Part shown: piece by piece, positions 1-7,028 of the stretch
How the letters are laid out: each line of letters begins with the position of its first letter
How positions within the stretch are numbered: position 1 is the first letter of the stretch
Notes under the pieces: model-generated
Databases searched by the model: none
What the model was told of the DNA's origin: nothing
Seen by the model: only the letters and a program-made list of their open reading frames with translations
Translations under genes and position numbers: made by a program
NCBI GenBank assembly: GCA_934169415.1
Contig: CAKPNP010000018.1
Location: 1-23,459 of the forward strand
Direction of reading: 5' to 3'
From: an uncultured Bacilli bacterium
Lineage (GTDB): Bacteria > Bacillota_I > Bacilli_A > RF39 > UBA660
Length of the DNA stretch: 23,459 bases

Positions 1-33
1 CTCTAAAATCCTTTTTTTTAGAGAAACTTTTTT
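1..33 (+). terminator. Possible terminator of a gene left of the window
   Basis: An 8-bp inverted repeat, CTCTAAAA at 1-8 and TTTTAGAG at 16-23, is followed after AAAC by a T-run on the plus strand. It could end a plus-strand gene outside the window. The T-run does not directly abut the stem, so the call is weak. Confidence 0.3.
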
Positions 34-43
34 CAAAAAATGC

Positions 44-70
44 AAAAAAACAAGAAAAATTAATTTCTTG
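44..70 (-). terminator. Rho-independent terminator after the 107-aa gene
   Basis: On the minus strand CAAGAAA pairs with TTTCTTG around a short TTAAT-type loop (51-70), followed at once by seven Ts (44-50). It lies 17 bases downstream of the stop codon of the gene at 87-410, a classic intrinsic terminator layout. Confidence 0.8.
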
Positions 71-86
71 TTATCATATTATGCAA

Positions 87-410
87 TTATTCAGTATCAA
101 ATTTTATATCCTTAATATCACTTATCTTTATAAGTTCATTATCCATAGTAATTAATTCATACTTATTTCTACCAATTATTTTTTTATTTACTTTACTACC
201 GTTATTTAGTGTTATTACTACTGATGCCTTATAAACATACCTTGAAGAACCAAATATTCTATTTATCTTTTGATTTAAAGTAAATTCATCTGTTTTTTCT
301 TCTTTTGAAGGTTCAATGTTTACTTCATTTTTCTCATAATATACTTTTTCATTATTTCTTAACTCTTTATCAATTTTATTAGCAAATACCTTAGGTAATT
401 TTTTATCCAT
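87..410 (-). CDS. Small uncharacterised protein, 107 aa
   Basis: Function not recognised. The product is small, highly charged and Lys/Asn-rich, with no signal peptide or membrane segment, so it is probably cytosolic. The N-terminal 50 residues look polar and flexible. The C-terminal half (about 58-107, from YVYKASVVITLNNGSKV) alternates like a small beta-sheet domain. The ATG start is well supported by an AGAGGTGG site four to five bases upstream. It has a terminator directly downstream and a plausible promoter between it and the next gene, so it is probably monocistronic. The reading frame and start look real; no family is assigned. Confidence 0.7.
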   Translation of the reverse strand: MDKKLPKVFANKIDKELRNNEKVYYEKNEVNIEPSKEEKTDEFTLNQKINRIFGSSRYVYKASVVITLNNGSKVNKKIIGRNKYELITMDNELIKISDIKDIKFDTE

Positions 411-433
411 AATCCACCTCTAATTAATATTAT

Positions 434-461
434 GTTATAAATGATAAAAAAATACTAACAA
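434..461 (-). promoter_or_regulatory. Candidate promoter of the 107-aa gene
   Basis: TTGTTA (456-461) and TATAAC (434-439) are 16 bases apart on the minus strand, about 25 bases before the start codon. The -35 box lies in the T-rich tail of the preceding terminator. Neither box is perfect, so confidence is moderate. Confidence 0.4.
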
Positions 462-483
462 AAAAGATGTATTAAACATCTTT
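456..483 (-). terminator. Terminator overlapping the end of the bactofilin-like gene
   Basis: AAAGATGT and ACATCTTT (463-483) form a hairpin whose loop contains the TAA stop of the gene at 472-1527. A T-rich tail follows on the minus strand. The stop codon therefore lies inside the terminator. Confidence 0.7.
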
Positions 484-1527
484 AGTAAATAACTTTATTA
501 TAATACTTAATCCAAATAATAAACTTAATAAGGTTACAATAGAACTAAATATTGGTATTATTGATAAAATTTTAATAATAGTTATTCCAATTAAACCAAT
601 CAATAAAGTATTTCTTTCTTTTTTAACAAATTTATCCCATATAATACTTCCTATATAATAAGATGTAAATATAGTAGATAAACATATAGAAATTACAAAT
701 AAAACTAATAATAATACACCTAGACTAGATGCAAAAGTTGAGATTAAAAGTAATATAGAAATGATTGGAATTAATATTATTGTAAGTAATCCAAAGCCTA
801 GAGATGATACTATATTAAATATACTCATTTCTTTTAATTTAGAATCAATTTTTATAAATAAAGATGGAACTATTAGAGCTAAAGCTAAAAATATAACTAA
901 CGCATTAACATAATTGTTTATAAAGCTTAATGCAATTGTTGAAAAATTTACACTTTTAGTTTCTTTTACTGTGGATATACTATTAATAGTTGAATTAGTA
1001 CTATTATATGTAGCACTTTCATTGTATGATAAATTATTTAATTCACTATTTTTTATATCAATCTTTGATGCAGTAATATTACTATTACCTAATACTTTAG
1101 CATCTTCTATTATAATTTCACTAGCATATATTGTAACGTTTCTTTTAATTTCACCTTTTAAAACAACTTGATTTCCAAAAATAAATAAATCCCTATCTAC
1201 TTTAAATGTTGAATCAAAATTAATTATATTACCAAATATAAATCCATCATTTACTATGTTACCAGACATATTTATTGTATTAGCAAATATGGCTGCATAT
1301 TCACTTGTAGAATTATAATTTAATAAATTGGAAAAAACCATATCAATTCCGTTAATCTTATGATTAACAGTCATATCATTTCCTGCTACTACGCTACTAC
1401 CATTTACCTCAACTTCACTTATTTTATCAGTAGTTTCAATATTAAAATCATCTTTAATGTCAAGCGCCTTTATATTCATAGGCATTAAAATAAAAGCAAA
1501 CAAAAACAAATATTTAATTTTCTTCAT
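472..1527 (-). CDS. Bactofilin-like beta-helix membrane protein with signal peptide
   Basis: A 351-aa protein in three parts. Residues 1-21 (MKKIKYLFLFAFILMPMNIKA) form a signal peptide ending in Ala. Residues about 25-190 are short repeating strands rich in Asn/Ile with phrases such as NMSGNIVNDGFIFGNI and GEIKRNVTIYASEIII, the look of a right-handed beta-helix as in polymer-forming cytoskeletal (bactofilin) domains. Residues about 205-350 hold four hydrophobic segments. This matches exported polymer-forming cytoskeletal-like proteins with a C-terminal membrane domain. The beta-helix would lie outside the membrane, unlike soluble cytoplasmic bactofilins. The start has an AAGGAGG site six bases upstream and a good promoter. 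It is divergent from the UPF0316 gene. The fold assignment is pattern-based and the role is unknown; an envelope scaffold is an inference. Confidence 0.65.
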   Translation of the reverse strand: MKKIKYLFLFAFILMPMNIKALDIKDDFNIETTDKISEVEVNGSSVVAGNDMTVNHKINGIDMVFSNLLNYNSTSEYAAIFANTINMSGNIVNDGFIFGNIINFDSTFKVDRDLFIFGNQVVLKGEIKRNVTIYASEIIIEDAKVLGNSNITASKIDIKNSELNNLSYNESATYNSTNSTINSISTVKETKSVNFSTIALSFINNYVNALVIFLALALIVPSLFIKIDSKLKEMSIFNIVSSLGFGLLTIILIPIISILLLISTFASSLGVLLLVLFVISICLSTIFTSYYIGSIIWDKFVKKERNTLLIGLIGITIIKILSIIPIFSSIVTLLSLLFGLSIIIKLFTKDV

Positions 1528-1544
1528 ATATCCTCCTTATAGAT

Positions 1545-1573
1545 ATAATAACATTTTTTTGAAATAATGTAAA
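1545..1573 (-). promoter_or_regulatory. Promoter of the bactofilin-like gene
   Basis: TTTACA (1568-1573) and TATTAT (1545-1550) are separated by 17 bases on the minus strand, about 18 bases before the start codon at 1527. Spacing and boxes fit a sigma-A promoter. Confidence 0.65.
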
Positions 1574-1637
1574 ATATTTTTTCGATATTGTATTATACTA
1601 TAAATAGTAGTTAAAAATTACAATGAAAGGAGTTTTT

Positions 1638-2162
1638 ATGGCACTTTTAATTTTATGTCTTAAAGTATTTTTTGTAAGAATATTTGATGTATCTATGGGA
1701 ACATTAAGAACAATAATTACAGTTAAAGGTAAAAATTTATATGCATCATTAGTAGGATTTTTGGAGGTTTTTATATGGTTTGTTGTTGTTAAAGAAGCCC
1801 TAAATACTGATGAAACTAGTATTTTCATAGCAATATCTTATGCTTTAGGATTTGCAACAGGTACTTATATTGGTGGTGTATTATCTAAAAAATTTATTAC
1901 AAGTAATTTAAGTATACAAATAATCACATCAGAATATCAAGTGTTAGCTAAAACTTTAAGAGAAAAAGGTTTTGGAGTATCAGTAATTGATATAGAAGGT
2001 ATTGACGATAAAAAGGATAGATTTATGTTATTTATAGAAACTGATGATAAAAAACTAAATATGGTTGAAAGAATAGCTAAACAAATCGATGAAAAAGCCT
2101 TTATTGTTGTAAATGAAACTAAATATGTACAAAATGGCTTTATGAACAATGTTGCAAAGTAA
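1638..2162 (+). CDS. UPF0316/YebE-like membrane protein (DUF5698 + DUF2179)
   Basis: A 174-aa protein that resembles the UPF0316 family (B. subtilis YebE). Residues about 1-80 hold three hydrophobic segments and the family-like stretch IFDVSMGTLRTIITVKGKN near the N-terminus, typical of DUF5698. Residues about 85-170 form a soluble alpha/beta DUF2179 domain, with ITSEYQVLAKTLREKGFGVS and a final FIVVNETKYVQNG. The upstream ATG at 1623 is not the start: it forms part of the ribosome-binding site AAAGGAG (1626-1632), which sits five bases before ATG 1638. The biochemical role of the family is unknown to me. A terminator follows directly. Confidence 0.85.
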   Translation: MALLILCLKVFFVRIFDVSMGTLRTIITVKGKNLYASLVGFLEVFIWFVVVKEALNTDETSIFIAISYALGFATGTYIGGVLSKKFITSNLSIQIITSEYQVLAKTLREKGFGVSVIDIEGIDDKKDRFMLFIETDDKKLNMVERIAKQIDEKAFIVVNETKYVQNGFMNNVAK

Positions 2163-2199
2163 AACTCATACAAGATCCAAGTATGAGTTTTTAATTTTT
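2162..2199 (+). terminator. Terminator between convergent YebE-like and glyQS genes
   Basis: A 10-bp perfect stem, AAACTCATAC (2162-2171) and GTATGAGTTT (2181-2190), has a 9-base loop and a T-rich plus-strand tail. It starts at the stop codon of the plus gene and lies just past the stop of glyQS, so it may also help end the minus transcript, though the minus tail is poorer in T. Confidence 0.75.
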
Positions 2200-3577
2200 A
2201 AAATTTTATTTTTTCATTTATATAATTTTCTATTTCTGATACATTTACTACAGTTTGTTCCATTGTATCACGGTCTCTTATTGTAACTGTATTATTATTT
2301 ATAGTTTCCTCATCAATAGTTATACAAAATGGTGTACCTATAACATCTTGTCTACGATATCTTTTACCTATATTTCCTGCTTCATCATAAGTAATCATAA
2401 AACTTTTAGATAATTTATCATATATCTCTAAAGCTTTTTCTTGATGGTATTTTTTAACAAGTGGTAATACAGCTGCTTTATAAGGAGCTAGTGCAGGATG
2501 AAATTTCATTAACTCTCTAGTATCCCCATTTTCCAAAGTATCTACTGTATAACTATTACATAATATAGCTAAAACCATTCTATCACAGCCTAAACTAGGT
2601 TCTATTACATATGGAATATATTTTTCATTAGTTTCAGGATCTAAATATTCTAAACTTTCTTTAGAAACTTCCATATGTCTAGATAAGTCATAATTTGTTC
2701 TACTAGCTATTCCCCAAAGTTCACCCCAACCAAAAGGAAATTTAAATTCAAAATCAGTTGTAGCATTACTATAAAAACATAATTCTTCTTTTTCATGATC
2801 ACGGTATCTTAAATTTTCCTCTTTTATTCCTAAATCTAATAACCATTTATGAGCATAATTTTTATAATAACTAAACCATTCTAATTCAGTACCTGGTTTA
2901 CAGAAAAACTCTAATTCCATTTGTTCAAATTCACGAGTTCTAAAAGTAAAATTCCCAGGAGTAATTTCATTTCTAAAACTTTTACCAATTTGACCTATTC
3001 CAAATGGTATTTTAAGTCTCATAGATCTTTCTACATTTTTAAAATTAACAAATATTCCTTGTGCTGTTTCAGGGCGTAAGTAAATAGTACTTTTAGCATC
3101 CTCAGTAACTCCTTGAAAAGTTTTAAACATTAAATTAAATTGTCTTATATCAGTATAGTTCATCTTACCACATTTTGGACAAACTATATTATTTTCTTTA
3201 ATGAATGATATTAATTTTTCATTAGACCATCCATCCCCTGTTTCAGTTCCGTTTGTATAATCTTCTATTAGTTTATCTGCTCTAAATCTAGATTTACACT
3301 CTTTACAATCGATTAATGGATCTGAAAAAGTTTTTAAATGTCCACTAGCTTCCCATGTTTTAGGATTCATTAATATTGCACTATCCATACCAACATTATA
3401 TTTATTTTCTTGTATAAAACGTTTTGTCCATATTTTTTTTACATTGTTTTTAAGTTCAACTCCAAGTGGACCATAATCCCATGTATTAGCAAGTCCACCA
3501 TATATTTCACTACCACTAAATATAAAACCATATTGTTTACATAAATTAACTATTTTTTCCATACTAATTTCTTCCAT
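2198..3577 (-). CDS. glyQS: Glycyl-tRNA synthetase, single-chain dimeric type
   Basis: Charges tRNA-Gly with glycine in the cytoplasm. At 459 aa it is the alpha-2, eukaryote/archaea-like class II enzyme and not the alpha2-beta2 GlyQ/GlyS pair. Visible family features: YGGLANTWDYGPLGVELKNN near residues 26-45; cysteine pairs C91-x2-C94 and C133-x2-C136, fitting a zinc knuckle; motif 2 with FRNE (201-204) followed by FTFRTREFEQMELEFF; and motif 3, EPSLGCDR (about 326-333). The C-terminal anticodon-binding domain starts near APYKAAVLPL. The ATG start is fixed by AGGAGG at 3583-3588, immediately after a terminator T-run. Expression is controlled by the T-box leader upstream. The identification is firm. 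Confidence 0.97.
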   Translation of the reverse strand: MEEISMEKIVNLCKQYGFIFSGSEIYGGLANTWDYGPLGVELKNNVKKIWTKRFIQENKYNVGMDSAILMNPKTWEASGHLKTFSDPLIDCKECKSRFRADKLIEDYTNGTETGDGWSNEKLISFIKENNIVCPKCGKMNYTDIRQFNLMFKTFQGVTEDAKSTIYLRPETAQGIFVNFKNVERSMRLKIPFGIGQIGKSFRNEITPGNFTFRTREFEQMELEFFCKPGTELEWFSYYKNYAHKWLLDLGIKEENLRYRDHEKEELCFYSNATTDFEFKFPFGWGELWGIASRTNYDLSRHMEVSKESLEYLDPETNEKYIPYVIEPSLGCDRMVLAILCNSYTVDTLENGDTRELMKFHPALAPYKAAVLPLVKKYHQEKALEIYDKLSKSFMITYDEAGNIGKRYRRQDVIGTPFCITIDEETINNNTVTIRDRDTMEQTVVNVSEIENYINEKIKF

Positions 3578-3588
3578 ATTATCCTCCT

Positions 3589-3710
3589 AAAAATAAAATT
3601 CTCCTAGAAAATATAAGGACTCAAATTGAGCGGTTCCACCTTATTTATTCTAGAAGAATCTCTTTATTTATTATTGCTCGTAAGTTTCCACACTTAGTCA
3701 TCACATTTAT
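3589..3710 (-). promoter_or_regulatory. Glycine T-box riboswitch leader of glyQS (very short form)
   Basis: On the minus strand the leader carries the conserved T-box AGGTGGAACCGC (3630-3641). Its UGGA (3635-3638) pairs with the UCCA end expected of bacterial tRNA-Gly. A glycine codon GGA (3687-3689) sits in a hexaloop closed by UAAGU/ACUUA (3692-3696 and 3681-3685). This is followed by CGAGCAAUAAU and an A-rich linker resembling the base of stem I and linker of the B. subtilis glyQS leader. A long terminator arm (3639-3659 with 3598-3618) ends in a T-run at 3589-3598. The alternative antiterminator pairs UAAGG with CCUUA around the T-box. Uncharged tRNA-Gly should favour readthrough. Between promoter and T-box only about 70 nt remain, too little for a normal stem I. 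Confidence 0.88.
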
Positions 3711-3716
3711 ATAAAT

Positions 3717-3745
3717 ATTTTATTATTAAAAAAATATTTAGTCAA
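3717..3745 (-). promoter_or_regulatory. Promoter of the glyQS T-box transcript
   Basis: TTGACT (3740-3745) and TAAAAT (3717-3722) are 17 bases apart on the minus strand, placing the transcript start near 3710. It lies just after the terminator of the upstream gene, so a longer leader starting further upstream is unlikely. Confidence 0.75.
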
Positions 3746-3758
3746 TATATTTTTATAG

Positions 3759-3782
3759 AAAAAGAAAACAAAATTTGTTTTC
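3759..3782 (-). terminator. Terminator after the phosphoglycerate-mutase-like gene
   Basis: GAAAACA and TGTTTTC (3764-3782) form a hairpin followed by TTTTT on the minus strand, nine bases past the stop codon at 3791. It separates this gene from the glyQS T-box unit. Confidence 0.75.
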
Positions 3783-3790
3783 CTTAAATA

Positions 3791-5167
3791 TTATTTAAAT
3801 TTAAAACCTTTTTTCTTAATTAATACACTACCTTGTGCATATTTATTATTAACACTAGTATATGTAGTATGAGCTAAATTATAAATATCGCCAACATCTA
3901 TTCTAAATTTTTCTTTGTTGAATACTTCATCTACTACAATAAATGGAACCTTGGATGAGAAATTAACTATATATTTTGTATAATTATCCAAAGGAAGTTC
4001 CTTTTTAATGCCATATAATGATGATATAAATAATGTATAATTTTTATCTTTACAATAATCCACAGTATTTTTTAATATTCCATCTAATTTAGATAATCTA
4101 TCCTTTAATTCTGGTATATCTTTTACATCATCAATAGAATATTCTACTATAACTAAATTAAAATTATCATCCAATATTGCTTTTAAGTAATCTATATTTT
4201 CAAGTGCATTGTTATCAGTTCTAACATAAGATATCCTATCAGGTATAACTTGTTGTAATCCCGTCAAATAATAATTGATTCTATTAATTCTATTTGATGT
4301 AGTTGCAACAAGTGCATTAGAATTTATTTTCTTTAATGAATTTAAAGCTGATATTCCAGATTTAGGAAATGCTAACATAGGATATTTTATACCTTTAATT
4401 GGAAATAATGAAAATGTTTTAGATGTATCAACAACCTTAGATATATTAGTTATAAAGTTATCTAAAGCAGTATATCTATAATTGAAGAAAAACATTGTGT
4501 CATTTTCTTCTATTTTAAATCCTTCATTCATTATAAATTCTAAAGAATCATGTGGAGGTATTTTAGAATTATGTAAACTTGTAATTTTTTTAGATAATTC
4601 TTTCCATTTTTCTCCTATTTCATTTTGTAACATATTCATATATGAAGTTAAATTAATATTATTTATATTTCTTTCACCAATAATTGTAGCAACCTTACAA
4701 TTATTAAAATCATAATGAATTCTAGAAATAACTTTTTCTATTTCCTTATAATTTTCTATATCTTCTGAAGTTAATATACAATGGATAAAAATAGGTATTT
4801 GAACTTTTGAAGTTATAAAACTAACAAAAGATTTCAAATGTTCTAATATTCTATCACTTTCAACATAGCAAAATAAATGTAATCTACCATCTTGTTTAAT
4901 ATTTTGTATAAAGAAATTAAAATTCTTACTAGTACTATAATCATTATATACTCTATCCATTAAAGTATATGAAAGAGGCAATTTACTCCCTGTAGAAAAT
5001 CCTAAAAAACCATCATCCATATTTATATATTTTGATTCTATAGGTGAAAATAGATAATCTTTTATATAACTAGCCAAATTAGGCATTAAAGTATCACTAT
5101 ATATACTGTATGAATCTACTTGTTCTACACCAAAACCATTCATTAAAAATAAAACTGTTTTCTTCAT
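3791..5167 (-). CDS. Degenerate phosphoglycerate-mutase-like (alkaline phosphatase fold) protein
   Basis: A 458-aa protein whose layout follows 2,3-bisphosphoglycerate-independent phosphoglycerate mutase (about 510 aa): an N-terminal strand KKTVLFLMNGFGVE, a GFLGFSTGS stretch where the phosphorylated serine would lie, and late segments matching the metal-binding core. Many catalytic positions look lost: LMNGFG (N10) replaces LDGWG; GFSTGS replaces GNSEVGH, keeping at most the serine (S58); ISSLYGIKKE replaces the usual TADHGN-E; and the VGH of NPDMVGH is missing. The frame is intact over its whole length, with its own good promoter and terminator, so it seems to be an expressed pseudo-enzyme and not decay. 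Function unknown; binding or regulation is a guess. The family call is by motif alignment in the head and could be another member of the superfamily. Confidence 0.6.
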   Translation of the reverse strand: MKKTVLFLMNGFGVEQVDSYSIYSDTLMPNLASYIKDYLFSPIESKYINMDDGFLGFSTGSKLPLSYTLMDRVYNDYSTSKNFNFFIQNIKQDGRLHLFCYVESDRILEHLKSFVSFITSKVQIPIFIHCILTSEDIENYKEIEKVISRIHYDFNNCKVATIIGERNINNINLTSYMNMLQNEIGEKWKELSKKITSLHNSKIPPHDSLEFIMNEGFKIEENDTMFFFNYRYTALDNFITNISKVVDTSKTFSLFPIKGIKYPMLAFPKSGISALNSLKKINSNALVATTSNRINRINYYLTGLQQVIPDRISYVRTDNNALENIDYLKAILDDNFNLVIVEYSIDDVKDIPELKDRLSKLDGILKNTVDYCKDKNYTLFISSLYGIKKELPLDNYTKYIVNFSSKVPFIVVDEVFNKEKFRIDVGDIYNLAHTTYTSVNNKYAQGSVLIKKKGFKFK

Positions 5168-5191
5168 AACATCCCTCTTATTCTAAATATA

Positions 5192-5220
5192 ATTATATAT
5201 TAATAATTAATCTTAGTCAA
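5192..5220 (-). promoter_or_regulatory. Promoter of the phosphoglycerate-mutase-like gene
   Basis: TTGACT (5215-5220) and a consensus TATAAT (5192-5197) are exactly 17 bases apart on the minus strand, about 25 bases before the ATG at 5167. This is one of the strongest promoters in the window, which argues that the degenerate gene is expressed. Confidence 0.8.
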
Positions 5221-5505
5221 TTATTTTAATTTTCTTCTTTACAATTTTAATAACAAAAATTTTTTTAAATATTTTAAAATTAGTCTTGTATATTTACTAA
5301 TCATATTATATAATTCAATTAAATAGATATTATGTTTTTTATATATTTGTATAAATATGGAATGTGATGATAGTAATATTGAGTCAAAAAATAAAAATTG
5401 AAAGATTAATTTTAAGAAGATATAAAGAAGTGTAGGCACAATCGTAATTATGCATAAAAAATTATCTACATATATTATTTTCCAAATTTAACTAAAGCAT
5501 AAGAA

Positions 5506-5790
5506 TTGGAATATATAAAAACTTGAGCATTCAAGCAGATGAGCCTAAATATGAAAGATAGTTAATAAAATTAGAATAATACCGTATTGGAAATATCGGC
5601 GCTAATACTTATTTTAAAAAACAAAATTGTTGTAATACAATAAGATACGGTTATTTAGAAAATGGATATGTTATAGAAAAACTGAATTTTGTATCAAATC
5701 GTTTTATTAAATAATAGCAGTTATTATTTGATTGAATGTTCTTATAATAAAAAAATAGATTATGAAAAATGTAAAAAAATAAAGGTGGTT
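5506..5790 (+). pseudogene. Possible broken gene remnant upstream of the KilA-N gene
   Basis: The 630 bases between 5168 and 5797 hold no intact gene, but protein-like stretches appear on the plus strand. Frame positions 5580-5712 read YRIGNIGANTYFKKQN... and GYLENGYVIEKLNFVSNRF before a stop. An overlapping frame then continues (5686 to about 5834) with NNSSYYLIECSYNKKIDYE. Upstream the same frame as the first piece gives NLSIQADEPKYER, broken by stops. The composition (Cys, Gly, Tyr, Arg mixed) is more coding-like than the flanking pure AT stretch. It may be a frameshifted, stop-riddled gene, but no family is recognised and chance cannot be excluded. From 5221 to 5505 I see only AT-rich sequence. 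Confidence 0.3.
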
Positions 5791-5797
5791 TTTGAGA

Positions 5798-6679
5798 TTG
5801 AAACAAGAGTTAATAAAAACAGAATTGAATGTGATAAATAATAAAATTAGAATAATGAGAATAGGAAACGTTGATTATATATCAATTACAGACTTAGCCC
5901 GTTATAAAGATAAAGATAGGACAGATTATATTATTCAAAACTGGATGAGGACAACTAATAGTTTATTGTTTTTAGGTACATGGGAATATCTTAATAATGA
6001 AAATTTTAATTCCATCGAATTCGATGGGTTTAAAAACGAATCAGGAACTAATGCTTTTGTTATGACTCCTAAAAAATGGATTAAAGCAACTAACGCCATT
6101 GGGATAATTTCAAAGCAAGGTAGGTACAATAGTGGAACTTTTGCTCATCCAGACATTGCATTTGAATTTGCTAGTTGGCTTTCACCAGAATTTAAATTAT
6201 ATTTAATAAAAGAATTTGAAAGATTGAAATATAATGAAGCCTATCAACAAAAGATAGAATGGAGTGCAACTAGACTTTTATCTAAAGTAAACTATGTTGT
6301 ACATACTGATGCTATAAAAGAATATATAGTACCAACTTTAACAGAAAAACAGATTAAATTTGTCTATGCAGAAGAAGCTGATGTTTTAAATGTTGCATTA
6401 TTTGGAATTACCGCTAAAGAATGGAGAGAAGATAATCCTGAACTTGCTAAAAAAGGAAACATTAGAGATTATACTGATTTACTTCATTTAATTATTTTAA
6501 ATAATTTACAAAATACAAATGCAGAATTAATAGAAAATAATATTCCTCAAAGCGAAAGATTAATCAGATTAAACAATTCTGCTAAAAGACAAATGAAATC
6601 ATTGCAAAACAATAAAAATATAAATGAATTAGAAAAACTTCAAAAACAAATGAATAATGAAAAATATTTACTAGATTAA
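5798..6679 (+). CDS. KilA-N domain protein, phage-type DNA-binding
   Basis: KilA-N domains are DNA-binding modules common in phages and mobile elements. The domain covers about residues 15-145: VDYISITDLARYKDKDR, then IIQNWMRTTNSLLFLGTWE, MTPKKWIKATNAIGI, SKQGRYNSGTFAHPDIAFEF and ASWLSPEFKLYLIKEFERLK, all typical. The C-terminal half is helical and charged, ending in an Asn/Lys/Glu-rich coiled-coil-like tail. No ATG is available. TTG at 5792 is only three bases from the AAAGGTGG site (5781-5788), so TTG 5798 at nine bases is preferred (293 aa). A TATAAT at 5743-5748 could be the -10, with a poor -35. The gene sits alone, opposite to its neighbours, between probable remnants and ahead of a bidirectional terminator, as in a decayed mobile island. 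Its target is unknown. Confidence 0.85.
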   Translation: MKQELIKTELNVINNKIRIMRIGNVDYISITDLARYKDKDRTDYIIQNWMRTTNSLLFLGTWEYLNNENFNSIEFDGFKNESGTNAFVMTPKKWIKATNAIGIISKQGRYNSGTFAHPDIAFEFASWLSPEFKLYLIKEFERLKYNEAYQQKIEWSATRLLSKVNYVVHTDAIKEYIVPTLTEKQIKFVYAEEADVLNVALFGITAKEWREDNPELAKKGNIRDYTDLLHLIILNNLQNTNAELIENNIPQSERLIRLNNSAKRQMKSLQNNKNINELEKLQKQMNNEKYLLD

Positions 6680-6696
6680 TAACAAAATTAATATAA

Positions 6697-6978
6697 ATAT
6701 ATAGAATCATCAGAAATCAAGAATATATATCTTCAATCGATAAATTCTTTAACAAACATTTCGAACAAAGTAAAAAAGATATTAATCAAAGATAATTACT
6801 AAGCATATTATAATAAATGATTGTATTACGTAAAAATAAATAATATTTAAAAATACGTATGATATTATTAAGGAAAATGATACTAATAAAGATAATAGAA
6901 AGAAAAAAAATTTAAATAAACTAATAAATATAAATAAAAACACCGAATCAATTTTAAAACGGTGTTTTTCATTTTAAA
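6697..6978 (+). pseudogene. Possible gene remnants downstream of the KilA-N gene
   Basis: The 349 bases from 6680 to 7028 hold no intact gene. Two coding-like fragments are visible on the plus strand: 6697-6795, containing NQEYISSIDKFFNKHFEQSK, and 6840-6978, containing NTYDIIKENDTNKDNRKKK. They are in different frames, separated by stops, and neither has a start or ribosome-binding site. They could be pieces of one or two degraded genes of the same island as the KilA-N gene, or chance open stretches in AT-rich DNA. Confidence 0.25.
6936..6969. terminator. Bidirectional terminator between the KilA-N island and tgt
   Basis: A perfect 10-bp stem, AAAAACACCG (6936-6945) and CGGTGTTTTT (6960-6969), has T-runs on both strands. 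It can end plus-strand transcripts from the KilA-N side and the minus-strand tgt transcript. Confidence 0.8.
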
Positions 6979-7028
6979 AAATATTAATTACAACTAAATA
7001 TAGATTTTTTATAAATCATAATGCTACT

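Noticed and set aside
914..1171. An 85-codon plus-strand frame in the bactofilin-like gene
   Set aside because: Lies wholly inside a longer minus-strand gene with signal peptide, RBS and promoter; no RBS of its own.
1623..1637. ATG 1623 as the start of the YebE-like gene
   Set aside because: This ATG forms part of the AAAGGAG ribosome-binding region that serves ATG 1638, and the family sequence starts there.
5239..5439. A 66-codon minus-strand frame between the phosphoglycerate-mutase-like gene and the KilA-N island
   Set aside because: Low-complexity Leu/Ile/Phe/Lys sequence expected by chance from AT-rich DNA; no RBS, and protein-like pieces near here are on the plus strand.
6012..6027. 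Perfect 16-bp palindrome CCATCGAATTCGATGG inside the KilA-N gene
   Set aside because: It encodes an ordinary part of the protein (SIEFDG), has no second copy that I see and no positional logic for an operator; chance is adequate.
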